Assembly: GCA_963978905.1 (NCBI GenBank)
Contig: OZ022256.1
Location: 13,189,501-13,253,500 of the forward strand
Direction of reading: 5' to 3'
Source: Trichostrongylus colubriformis
Taxonomy: Eukaryota > Nematoda > Chromadorea > Rhabditida > Trichostrongylidae
Length of the DNA stretch: 64,000 nt
Made by a program: the position numbers and the translations under genes. Positions 24,540-35,615 of the stretch are shown here, piece by piece. Under the pieces are notes generated by a model. It was not told the DNA's origin and did not search any database. It saw only the letters and a program-made list of their open reading frames with translations. Every line of letters starts with the position of its first letter. Positions within the stretch are counted from its first letter, which is position 1.

Positions 24540-24960
24540 AACACAATTTGTCGTTGATGTCACCAGCTTACCCAGCAGCTTCGCAATGATCCGAGCCCAT
24601 GCCTCACTGAAAGTAATTTGTCAGTGAAATCGTGAGAATGAGACATCACAGATGTTCTCCATGAGGTTCACATCAGGTGAGCAAGCAGGCAAATATATGA
24701 GAATTACATTTGGCTCTACCAAGACATTGTAAACTGGTTCATAGGGAGGGCAGACTCACCCTGCCAGAAAGAGAAGTCTTCTTCAATTTTATCTACCACA
24801 AGAGGGTAGAAATAGTGCTCTTGATCTCGCTAGACTCGCTTGGATCTAGCCCACATTTCGCCAGGGAGAACAGACTTTTGAACACAAGCTTTCGAAATAT
24901 AACTATTATACTTCACTGGGGAAAAGGTGTGGTCTGAGGAAAAATGCTTTTTTCCACTTC
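24540..24960 (-). mobile_element. Fossil Tc1-like transposase fragment
   Basis: A minus-strand reading near 24640-24695 gives P-A-C-S-P-D-V-N-L-M-E-N-I, close to the Tc1-family motif P-A-x-S-P-D-L-N-P-I-E-N-L-W that holds the second catalytic Asp. Upstream is a degraded F-W-Q-G-E-S-A-L where Q-D-N-A-P is expected. Stops interrupt the frame. Ends were not identified. Confidence 0.4.
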
Positions 24961-26768
24961 AGATTGATACCTCAAACACTCGTGACAGAAATAAGGCTCT
25001 GGCTAGCATTTCTGAAGAGTCCTCTGCACTCAGCAGTAGTGAAGGCCTAACTAATTTATCTGGACCTTGAACTGTTTCCTGAAATGGCCAATGGCTGATG
25101 GAATTCTCTCACTCTTATTACTCTAACCGGCCTCTCACTCACTTATTTCTGATAAATTACAATTATTATTTATCAAAAATGTCGTCCATTCTATAGCAAG
25201 TCTACTGCAGTTTATTTTTAATCCCAGCCATATAAGAGCAGAAGTTCCAGATAGAGAACGGCTTTTCTTGCGCCAAGACCTAAAAAAGCATCTTATGACT
25301 CTCTCGATAACTATCCCTTCATAAGTATTACGTCCACCTTTGCTCGAAGTTTTTGAACTTTGAAGAAATGGATTGAAGCACATCATAGAACAATCATTTC
25401 ATTCACTGTCGCGACGCCGGTACGCGAAGTGTGAACGCAGCCTTCGTAGATACTCCTGTCGAGAAGGTTGATCAAGAGCTTCACTTAGGTTTCCTTCTTA
25501 CTAGAAAACTTATCTTCGACGCCTATTGTGACTATACTGCCATGACCCAGCGCGATTGTGAGCAGACTGTTCCAAGCCTCACAACGAAAAATACCGCGGT
25601 AGTTCTTGTAGTCACAGTCCTGAGCTTCTTGTATGACGGCATGCATCACAGCATTGAGAGATATAAAAATCTCAAATTACACTAGTTTTCTAATAGAAAA
25701 AAATTTGACTCTTCCTTTTACACTTTCTTCATGGCAGTTGTGGTCTCAAACGTAATCAGTTTTGTACAATGCGGTCAACCGTCGCCAGAGGTGAGCTCAC
25801 AGAATGTGCAGTTCTCGTCGGTATGCTCGAATTGCGGCATTATTTCTTTACGATTGGAGAGGGAATCGATTACCTCTATCTGAAGCATGTCAATCAAGAC
25901 ATTTCCTTAAAAGTGTTGAAGCTTCCGAGGATGCCATAGAAAGTTGCTTGATTCCGTAGACCTTGTCAATCCTATCCTGTCTTACTTAATTTGTTTGTCA
26001 TATGTGTTTTTGTCATATATCATGTGCTTTTTCAACACGATTTCCTTGCTAAATGTATTTTTTTTTGCTTGCTCAGGCCTAAATTTGATAACTCGTGGAG
26101 GACTGCTCCTTTATTTTTTAATGTTTTTGCTTTTCACATGAGACAATTTCATCTAATAAATATAAATATTTATACATATATTTCTAAAGTGCGTCCATCC
26201 TTATAAAACGGTATATATGGTGGCCAGATTCAGACAGATCGATTTCAATGTTGAAATTACTTTGCTTAAGAAGCATTGAGCATATGTAATTGTTCACGCT
26301 GCTTCTAATGGTGACGAAACTTTTTGTCAAGGACTTCTATGAAAACCAGTTACGACGTTTCCATGGTTGCGCCTATACTTTTTAAAGGCAGTGTAGGCAA
26401 AAAAATTGTACAAGTTCCCAGTACCGTCTGTAGATAGGAAGTTTGTCGTTTAGGGCGAATTATTATATTTCATTGTGTTGGACGTTCGAATGACTTTATT
26501 TCGCGATGGAGCAGCCTTTGTGGTCTTTGTTTGTAATGTTTCTGTCTCAACAAACAGTGAGAATAATAATGACGCCATGTCTACAACATCCATTTCACAC
26601 TTGACTTGTTGAGGTGTGCTCTCTGTGGTTTGTTGTGGTTTGAAGTCGGGATGTAAGCTGTTGGAACAAAAATTCCGCTCCGCTTCGTCCAATGTGCAAA
26701 GAATGGGTGCGATTTAGGGGCGCAATTTTACTAGGTTAGTACACAAGACTTGTGACACTTGCGATATA

Positions 26769-27502
26769 CAGGGGGCCAAAAAAAAGTAATTTTGTCTCCC
26801 CCTTTTCCAACCCACTTTAGTCGAACTACAGCAAATTCTGTTGAGGTATTAAATCCCCAGATTCAAGAGCAAACCTCACTCTATCACTATACTCCGTGGC
26901 AGCCTTCTGCACGAGCAGGAATGGGAGCGAGAAAGAGTGAACAAGATGTGTCACCTCAACTGGGCAATATACGAAACTTCGTCGCCCTCGTTCACGACCC
27001 TGCTGAGGTCCGTTCACTATTGGTACCTCAGGGGATTCATAGTGGGAGGTGTTCTTCAACATTCCGTTTTTTCCGTGTCCCCAGCGCCCTTCTTTTCCAA
27101 GAGCCAAAACGTGCCCTTACCACTGAAACCCCTCCGGAGGCGGATTTGGGCATGAAAATGATACTTCAGATCATAGCAGCCTTGTCCAAGCAGCAGGGGC
27201 TCTATGACTTCCATGAACCGAGGAGCCAATCTTCAGGAAGCTTCCCACAAAAGACCTACCATGGAACACGGCTCCACTGTTTTAAGGGGACCGTGATATC
27301 GTGGGTGCTCTGAAGCCCGACCGCGCCGCTTGAAGGTCCAATATCTTTATGAAAATGAAAGTAGTGAGTCTCAGCTTGTTCCTGCTTTTAGAGGAACATT
27401 TTGGGAATATTTTGCCCTAAACTTTCATTCTTTCGTTTCCCTATGTTTTGTATAATTGGGAGATGTGAGCCGTGGGCAAAATTACTTTTTTTGGCATCCC
27501 TG
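26769..27502 (+). mobile_element. CAGGGGGTGCC TA-element, copy 1
   Basis: About 734 bp bounded by CAGGGGGCCAAAAAAAAGTA and its inverted counterpart ending GGCATCCCTG, with TA flanks. A second copy in opposite orientation lies at 52048-52790. Open frames inside are not conserved in reading between copies, so it looks non-autonomous, probably of the Tc1/mariner superfamily. Confidence 0.7.
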
Positions 27503-27899
27503 TATAGGCAATATAATCATCGATATCTTTTACCTTCTTAATCAACTGGGTAGCTGCTCAATGCCCTCTCTCAAGAAATTCACAGGCTACGATTTGAGAA
27601 ACCCATGGATACACTACTCGAGTGCAGCTAATGATTAAACTTGTTACTTCCTTTGTAATACTCAGGGCCTTGGTTTAATAGTATTCGAAGCACCCTAGGA
27701 TAAGAGAATACGTGGAATGAAGAGGGACTTCAGAGCTCGGCTCCTTCTTGTTTCCTGCCTTATCTTGGCAGCATGCTGGCAGTACGTGGCCATGTTGGAA
27801 GACATATCAGCTCGTTTTCGGAAAATGGTGAAAGCAATATTTAGCTAGGTTCTGGCGATGTTTGGCGCAGACAGTACTCATTACAGCAGAATGAGCTAG

Positions 27900-28260
27900 T
27901 ACAACTCTGATTGTGGCATTCCTGAGAAAATCTGAAGCAAATAGGTTTGACATGAAATCCAGCTACCATAACACATAAAGATGGCTTCCCATTTTTCTAC
28001 CAATAGCGCACCTTCCCCTGGTAAACAGAGAGTACCTAGCTTTCATCTCCAATCATAATGTCCTGCAGATCTTTTGTAAAGAACAGCATAACGAAGTCTC
28101 CTAGCCACTCACACTGTTGCCTTGTCTGTCTCACTGAGTTGGTAAGATACCGCAACTGTTTACAATTTCTCGAGGCCATGGCCACATGATACTCTGTCAA
28201 TTGTCGTTTGGGTAGAGCAAGTGCTGCGTTCACCTGTAGTGTGGTGGCCTTCGGATTGGC
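27900..28260 (-). mobile_element. Possible fossil transposase fragment
   Basis: A minus-strand frame from about 28240 reads L-P-K-R-Q-L-T-E-Y-H then, past a stop, V-Y-Q-G-K-V-R-Y-W and P-S-L-C-V-M-V-A-G-F. This order resembles the catalytic region of Tc-type transposases (aromatic-Gly..W..P-S-x-M-V-W-G). It is degraded and has no visible ends. Confidence 0.25.
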
Positions 28261-28499
28261 TTACAGACTTCCAAGGGTATCATTTTGTACATGGAACGTC
28301 CAACCAGCGGGACCTTGTAGAATAATAGATGGCATATAGAGTGTAGCATAGGTAAGAGCAGTGATTCCCTAACTATGAATTACTGTATGTCATAGGGGAT
28401 ACATTAATGAGTTGTGAGCTCCAGAACTCGTCTTTCACAGCCACGCCGTTCGTATTGCTCCTTTCTGAATAACAGAAATATCGTTTCTACTGCCTTTGG

Positions 28500-28880
28500 A
28501 AAATTAATTCGATCTGCTCAGAGCAAACGCCCCACAGAGTTCGAGTTATTCTTATTGCCATACAGTTATGTTGTATTTGATCATTACGGGTCACATGCAA
28601 AATTTCACGCGAAAATTCGAAATATGGCAAAGCCCTCTCAAAGTTTCGTCCATGCGGGTACCGTTGGGGGGACTGCAACGGCTGCGGAGCATTATAGCGG
28701 TTTTTCAGACTGACCTTGGTTTTCTTTCTAAATTGCCTTCCGGTCATTAACGGTCGCTCCGCCTTGCAGCTTTCCGACCCAGCCCACAGTACCCGCAAGG
28801 CCGAAACTTTGGGAGGATTCTTTTTAGCCAGATCTTGAATTCTTGCCTAAAACTTTGCATGGGGCCCATAATGAAAAATA
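28500..28880. repeat. Diverged foldback of the GCCTAATAAG family
   Basis: Left arm has TGCAAAATTTCACGCGAAAA and a CTCAAAGTTTCG..GCGGGTACC block. The right arm mirrors it with GTACCCGC..CCGAAACTTTGGGAG and AAACTTTGCATG. The centre differs from the 21.1-kb copy. Confidence 0.45.
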
Positions 28881-29493
28881 TCGTCTGATTGTATGGGAAT
28901 AAGGATTAGTCAAATTTTCATGAACGACTCCGTCAAGCGAAAACGAACCTTGCAAATCCTGCGAGTGTTATTAAAATCAGGCTACGGTAATGACCCTTCC
29001 GGATGGTAGGAAATTGAATAGTGTAGCTTCTGCAAAACAACGTCGGAAGCAGTCTCCTATGAGTAATTGCAATGCTTACTGTATTAACTGCTAGCTGCTT
29101 TCGTAGTTGCTTCGCACAATAAGCTTAGCTGTTTCATTGCTACCGTGTGAAATCGCTACAAAACATTTTCAGTAGGAGATTACTACAACTCCAGTCTAGG
29201 CCAGCCTATTTTGTCTCATTTGTCATTCCCTTCTCATAGAAAATGTTGAGCACAGCAACTACTGTCTAAATTGAAATTATGTTTGTGTTAATGTTTGTTT
29301 ACTTGGACAATAGCCCAGGAACTTATAATAGGCTATACCAAAAACAGTGGAACATCAGAAACAATTCTGCATCACATCCACAAAAGTAATCCTCTTCAGC
29401 AGGCTAATAGGGCACTCTGTGGTCACTTTTCCGATCAAGAAACACTCTGATTCTAAGCGTGAATACTGTTAAAGATAAAGATCATTTTCAGGA

Positions 29494-32400
29494 ATGGTGG
29501 ACGTGCAGGAATTCGTTACTATCGCCTCCACAGTTATACTCACTGTGGGAGTAACAATGAACATCATATTTATCTACATGATTAGAAAAGGAACGCGAAG
29601 TGCAGTGGGTCAAGTCTACAAAAATATCATGACCTCCTTTGCAGCGTGCAACATCGCCTTTGCATCAGCCCAATTCATTGCCAAACCCGTGAGTTTAATT
29701 TTCTTCTCTTCGATTCCACTCATCAACAAAAAATGAATAAAAGAACAGGTTAAGCTGAGCGCTAATTGGGGCCGCGGCAGCGCTACGATTTAAAGTTGCG
29801 CGCAGCATTTGTAGCGCGGACGGTAGCGGGTGTGTACCCTCATGTCAGAATTTCGCACGACGACGAGCGGCGCGCGACGTTATGTGAGTGTGGGCGAGCT
29901 ATGCGCGTCGCGGTGGTTGGGTCTTAGAAGGATTACGCGTTAATCCCAGGAGGTGCTACGCAGTCGACTTGTATTCGCTTCGGGACCCAACAACATGGCG
30001 TCTTTAGCTCGTCCGCATTGCTTCGCTGGCGACATGTCGCGGTGCGAAATCCTGACATAAGAGTACACCCCGACGGTACCTGCCCTCTGACCTCTTGAAA
30101 CATCTCTCAAAAGCAGTATCCCATTAGTCCCTTCCATCTGAAGCCAGAGTAGGTTAAACATGCAGGCTCACGCTCGTTCATCATTTTTGAAAGTTCATCA
30201 CCATCTCTGATGAGGGTACATTTCTGTCGAGGGTTGGAGGAGTTACGGCTCACGGATAGATATTGCGCTACAGTCATACCTAGCAGGTAGCATAGCAGAG
30301 ATAATGCATTACAACAGCTGTATACAGTTAAATACTTTGATATGGAGTAAAAAGCTTTTTGTGAGACGTCGAGAGGTCCTCAGTAGCAGAGCAAACAAAG
30401 GAACAATAGAAAATATTTGGTTTAAGGCAATTCTTGCAACAGCCTCAAATCAAAAAAAACTTACAGTGACGTCACAGCTACTATACGAAAATCCGAATAA
30501 AAAACCTAAAAAATTATTTCGGAGTTTTTGATTTTCGATAACTTGGGTGTTCGCTGTAGCCCGTATAGATAATGCATTACAACAGGTAAACAATTACCTT
30601 CTCTAGCAAGAAGTCAACAGACTCTGTAAGGCGTCAAAAAGTCCAATCAGAGCCCCTCTCTCAACTGTCATTTTCATGGCAGGTGTAGAGATCGGAATGA
30701 ATCAAATAATTTACAAAACGGTACGGGGATGCCCTCGTCAAGAACCCCTGCTTCTGGAAGCAGGGAAAATCGTTAGCAAAATGTCATAAAAACTATTCTT
30801 CAAAGTTGTACTTAATTCATATGAAGTATTATATTTCAGGGTATCTTCATATACGGAACATCTCTAATGACTTTCAGTCATGGTATTTTCCAGCGAGAAA
30901 AACCATGGGGTTTTATAGCGCTTTGCGTGTTCATAGGGATGTACGGTACCACTACAGCCCTATTGACACTTCATTTCGTCTACAGATACATTGCTCTCTG
31001 CAGGTTTGTCAAGTGATTTTTTTTATCACGTTTCGATAATGATGCTACTAACAAAACTATTAAGCAACCAAAAAAGTTCGGGCGGTTTTTTAAACTGATT
31101 ATTTCTATGCAATGTGTTAAAAAACTGATCCTGGCAGGAGGAGGGTAACATTGCATATGCTTTGAAACTTGTTTTATGCAGAATCATTCAGTGTGTCTCA
31201 AAAATTAAAGCAGTGCTTTTTAAGTTTGGAATTCTGGCACTATTCAACTGTCACTAACCCAGATACCGCGAGTTGGTCTAAAAAATAATTTTAGCTGAAA
31301 CTTTGCCCAGGGGGTGGGGGTTACTTGAGCAGCTGATTACGAATATGACATCCATTTTTGGCGTTTGCACCGAATTGGTGCAATTGCACCATGCTAGTGA
31401 AACAACTCGTTTTCACCAAAATCACTGAAACTTTACCCGAAACGGCGCTCGCGCTAAAAACGTCATATCGGTGATCAGCATCCTGAAGAGCTCCTAGATG
31501 ACAATTTCAAACAAAGTTGGTGAAGAACAGTTGTTGCACCAATGTGGCGCAAACGCCAAAAACGGATGTCATGATCAGCACCCCAAATAATCCACCTCCT
31601 CGACAAAGTTTCAGCTAAATTTTTTTTTTGACCAACTCGCGGTGTGTGGGTTAGTGATAGTTCAATAGTGCCAAAATTTCAAAATCAAAACGCACTGCTT
31701 AAACTTATGAGACACACTGGATGATTCTGCAAACAAGCTTCGAAGCATATGCAATGTCACCCTCCTACCACAATCAGTTTTTTAATTCATTGCCTGAAAT
31801 AATTAATTAGAAAAACCGCACGAATATTTTTGGCTGCTTAATGAACCCAAATTAGATCTTCGAAGAGCTTAAGATGATTCGATTTCAGACAGAACTTGTT
31901 ACATATCTTCCATGAAAAAGGCCCTGTTTGCGCCGTGATTATTGCCATAGTTTTATGGGGTACCGTATATGCCTTGATAACTTTCTTTTGCTTCGCTCCC
32001 ACCGAAGAATACTACAAATATGCTTATGCTGCCGTCTATGCCAAATTTGGTGATGATGTCCACCATTTCTCCTTTTTCACCATCTTCACTCATGTAAGTT
32101 TCAGATATGCGGTTTGGAAGTAGAGTCGAACATTTACAAAAATAAGTGACGGTTTTTTTTTTGCAGGAAGTAAAAGGAAACGTGACTACAATTTACTGGT
32201 CCTCAACGCTTGGTCTAAGCCTAATCTATCTAATGATGCTTATCACTTTCGCTCTAATGTCAATTTGTGGCATTAAAATGTACCGAACGTTGGCGAAATC
32301 CACGATGAGTCAAAAGTCAAGAAAATTACAGACTCAGCTACTGAAAGCTTTGATAGTACAGGTACGTCAGCCCACAAGAATATTAATTTTTCATAGACAA

Positions 32401-35400
32401 AGTCTTCTAAAGAGACCTTTCGCCAACAGCACGATTTTAGGCAGCTGTACCGTTTTTCACCTCATATCTGTCTCGAGTTATAATGTATTCAAGTGTCGTT
32501 ATGGGTATTCCTCCACTCTCGTGAGTTTTCTCATTCGTTTTTCTCATTCGTTAATGCCTACGGTGGCCTTGTGGATCAGCGCGGTGTTCGAAACGCATGT
32601 GCATGAGTTCGACTCCAGCCGAGGCCACATGGTTTACCAATAACTCAATATCCTTGCGACTATTACTGTCACTTCGCGAACTGTTGCCGACGATAGCAAT
32701 TACTTAGAGAAAAAAACATGTGGCATCTTTTGCACCGCATACGGTATCGGTCTGATGACTGTGAGGTCAGGACCGAGCATTTATTGAAGAATTTCTGAGA
32801 GGCCTTTGGTTTGGAAAGGCGCCGTGATTTAAAAAAAAATTCCAAAGCCGTGTTTCTTCGTGGTAGTAACTCATGTTTTGGCAAACATAGTCCTAGACAA
32901 ACAATAATTCTCGTACATATTGTTTATGAAAGTTATGGAAATCTCAGTAGGCATAGTAATACGGAGGATTCTGACTCACACGATACTTCTTTGTATCCTA
33001 ATAATCATAGTGTGTGCGAGCGAAATAGCATGTTTCAGTGAAATGACTTGTTGAGAGTGTGGGTAACGAGTCCCCTCATCTACTACAATTAGTTTTCTCA
33101 TATGTAGGTTTGGAAGATCTGGCAATCCAGACTGTTTTAAGCTGTCGGGATGAGGCCGTTCTCACAGAGATGGATGCTTACTCTTTCTCACTAGTGATAG
33201 GCTGGCAGCAACCATCTATTAACACAAAGGTGATCTGAACTAAGCACATACTACGCAGGTGGATGTGTAGTGACAAGGATTACTGCTCCCACCCACAAGG
33301 TCCCATGAGGTGCCGGGAGGTGGACAAAGGAGAAAAACTTATTCGGAACCACTATTTTCTGAAATGAACAATTTACGGTCAAAAACATAACGTGTAGGAA
33401 GACTTGCGTTTAACAACGCGCTCTTGGGTCGCTATTGCGGCTCTAGCGTGCTTCCCCACCATCTGCACGCTTCAGGCGAGCACACGCCACTGTCATGTGG
33501 TGTCGCACAAGATGAATTTGATTCCATTCACGATGATGTTCATCAATATCAAAATAAGAAGCAAATAAGTTTACACTCGACATCTTTGTGAGGCCATGTA
33601 GGCAACTACCAAAGTGCATGCCACCGTTAGTCCAGACCGCAGGCTCAGATTGCCCCTCTGTTGTCTTTGAATCAACGTACAGGAGGTGGCAATGTGCCAG
33701 TAGGAGGGAGAAATCGCATGAAATCGCATGGGAGAATAGACATGTGGCGTGTAAGGAAATGGGTACGAGCGCTGGGAGGACCTTAATAGTTGGGTTTCAA
33801 AGCGATAGCGCTGTTCAACCCTTCAATGAAGTCAATATCATTTTGAGAGCCAGTTTATATTCGCCTAGCTCATAGTCATTGCGTCGCGTGCCATTGCGGT
33901 GGTCGAAGCACACACTCGCTCCTAGCTGACTTAATGCACCATGTGGGGCGAATTAATAGGCATAGCATCCGTTCGAGAGTTGAAAACACTGACTTCTATA
34001 TCGGTAGCTTCCACCTAAGTAGCTGAATAAGCCAAATCGCGTTCAAATGCGACTACAATTTTCTTTTTGGAACTGAAATGCATGGCGCATACCAAAAAGA
34101 ATTCGTGTCTTCTGCTGCAAGTCAACTTGCACGCTTGTCTGCGCGATTACCGCTGACGAACAACAAAGGCGGGTGTTTGGTTATCTGTTGCGTAAGAGGC
34201 TTTTCCGTCACAGCGGATGTCAACAAAATTTCTATTATGAGCAAGAATATTAGGTTAATTCATACGTGCTATTAGACATACTCAATGTTGGAAATTTTCG
34301 AGTGCTCACAAAAGTTGCAAAAATATACTTAAAAATAGGAGAACACTTAAATGAAATGAAATGAGCTAAGGAGTGTAGGAATCAGATCTCCATCAGTGCT
34401 TGGAAACTCGTTCCCGTAATTTACAGTAGCGCTCAGAAGTCTTCGGCCAAACACTTCTTTGTCATAACTTTTTTTTCACTTGACCAAATTTGACAAAATT
34501 TTAATATTCCATGCCAGAACCTATTGCAACTTTTCCTTCTACTTGAGTGCCGCATAACTCTTTTAGTGGTCTTTCTACAAGAATTTTCTACAAAACCACC
34601 GGAAAAAAGAAAAGGGCTTGGTCATAAAAAACGGCTTTTTTTACATAAATAAAACTAGCAAGCCTCAGAAAACATCATTATTCTATAGAAAGACCACGAC
34701 TTTTGATGACAGCGGCGCAACGGGACGGCATAGGGATGGCACTCCAAAAACAAAAAATTGCATTTAACCACGTAACTTACACCGTTGATCGCCAAAACAG
34801 TACATTTAGTATGCAGTGTCTCCAAGTACAACATACTAAATTTTCTCTTAGATCGGTCCAGTCGCAAAAAAGTTACAAGTGAAAAAACCCAAGTGAAAGA
34901 CCATTTCGCCGAAAACTTTTGAGCGCTACTGTATGTGGCAGTGCCCGGGGTTGGGGGCGCGGGGGGGGGGGGTATGGGTGGAGTGCAAGTGTTCCGACTG
35001 GTGAGGTCAGGTCAGGTTGCGCGGCGGATTGCAATCAGGTAAAGACAGGTAAAAACACGCTGCCGAAGCTTCTCCTCTAAAAAGGCTTAGGCAATCCTGG
35101 GAGAGCCCAGACGGCCAGACGGCAGGACACGCCACCATTCGGACAATTCGCGAAGGGCGGTGACCCAGTTCGGTGCCGCCCTCTAGAAACGGAACACTTG
35201 CAACACATCCGGGGGGGGGGGGGTGTCCTGCAGACGAATGAGTGGGTGGGTAAAACGAAACTTCAGAGCCAAGAGGAGAGACATCACTGGGACGTTGTGG
35301 CCATTCAAAAATAAACGTTATAAAAACGTGAATAAATAATATGTTGTTAATACATACTATTTCAGAGCATATTCGTTTACACCACTGGTTGTAACGATTT

Positions 35401-35615
35401 ATACGGTAATCGATCCAATTGCAATAATGTTGTTCATATGTGACTATCAACAGATCGTGAACAATCTGAAGAGAAACATGAGGAATATTTTCTGTTATGG
35501 AACGAAAATTCACGAGAATCCCACCACATCAAAAAGTCAACCGTCAATAAAAATAACGGAGAGTAGTAATCCGCGAACTGGAAAATCTCGTACTACAGTG
35601 TTTCAAAGGATGTAA
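29494..35615 (+). CDS. Str-type serpentine chemoreceptor, gene C (complete)
   Basis: Complete 362-residue Str-type chemoreceptor, paralogous to gene B. Exons: 29494-29688, 30840-31003, 31889-32093, 32167-32361, 32441-32520 and 35366-35615, all GT/AG with consistent phases. The ATG lies 2 nt after a TTTTCAG acceptor. Exon 1 begins M-V-D-V-Q-E-F and carries TM1; exon 2 ends H-F-V-Y-R-Y-I-A-L-C-R; exon 4 has L-Q-T-Q-L-L-K-A-L; exon 5 supplies TM6 (A-A-V-P-F-F-T-S-Y-L); exon 6 has T-V-I-D-P-I-A-I-M and C-D-Y-Q-Q, then a basic Ser/Thr tail. Exons 1-5 have identical lengths to gene B. A 784-bp palindrome occupies intron 2, and a Tc1-like MITE and a tRNA-like segment lie in intron 5. Ligand is unknown. 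Confidence 0.88.
29828..30071. repeat. GGGTGTGTACCC inverted-repeat element in intron 1 of gene C
   Basis: About 244 bp, ends GGGTGTGTACCCTCATGTCAG and CTGACATAAGAGTACACCCC. The interior is GC-rich with ACAACATGGCG and GTCGCGGTGCGAAATC. A fragment of the right end occurs near 39.75 kb, and a related left end near 18.49 kb. Confidence 0.6.
31059..31842. repeat. 784-bp palindromic foldback in intron 2 of gene C
   Basis: Left arm starts ATTAAGCAACCAAAAAAG and the right arm ends TTTTTGGCTGCTTAAT. Matching inverted blocks continue inward: GTAACATTGCATATGCTT / AAGCATATGCAATG, GTGTGTCTCA / TGAGACACAC, CTAACCCAGATACCGCGAGT / ACTCGCGGTGTGTGGGTTAG, and GGCGTTTGCACC / GGCGCAAACGCC. Arms are roughly 350-390 bp with a short asymmetric centre. 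The pre-mRNA would form a long hairpin. Confidence 0.85.
32562..32628 (+). repeat. tRNA-like sequence, probably a pseudo-tRNA
   Basis: 67 nt whose ends pair as an acceptor-like stem (GTGGCCT/AGGCCAC). There is an A-box-like GTGGATCAGCGCGG and a B-box-like GAGTTCGACTCC. The T stem does not form properly, so it is called tRNA-like and not a functional tRNA. It lies 42 nt after exon 5 of gene C. Confidence 0.35.
33430..33690 (+). repeat. Dispersed repeat, copy 2
   Basis: Diverged counterpart of 21600-21960 (CACGATGATGTT, TTTACACTCGACATC, TTGTCTTTGAATCAACG). It lies in intron 5 of gene C. Confidence 0.35.
34424..34931 (+). mobile_element. Tc1-like MITE (CAGTAGCGCTC family), copy 3
   Basis: About 508 bp from CAGTAGCGCTCAGAAG to CTTTTGAGCGCTACTG with TA on both sides. 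Collinear with the 6.5-kb copy in the same orientation. It lies in intron 5 of gene C. Confidence 0.8.

Noticed and set aside
25135..25685. Minus and plus frames that might extend the fossil Tc1 transposase
   Set aside because: No transposase motif could be read in them and stops separate them from the recognisable piece.
32562..32628. Functional tRNA gene in chemoreceptor gene C
   Set aside because: The acceptor stem pairs but the T stem and overall cloverleaf do not form, so it is listed only as tRNA-like.
35204..35225. G-homopolymers here and near 1925, 13428 and 43261, and C runs near 40030 and 58618
   Set aside because: Probably simple-sequence slippage or assembly noise. No function is inferred.
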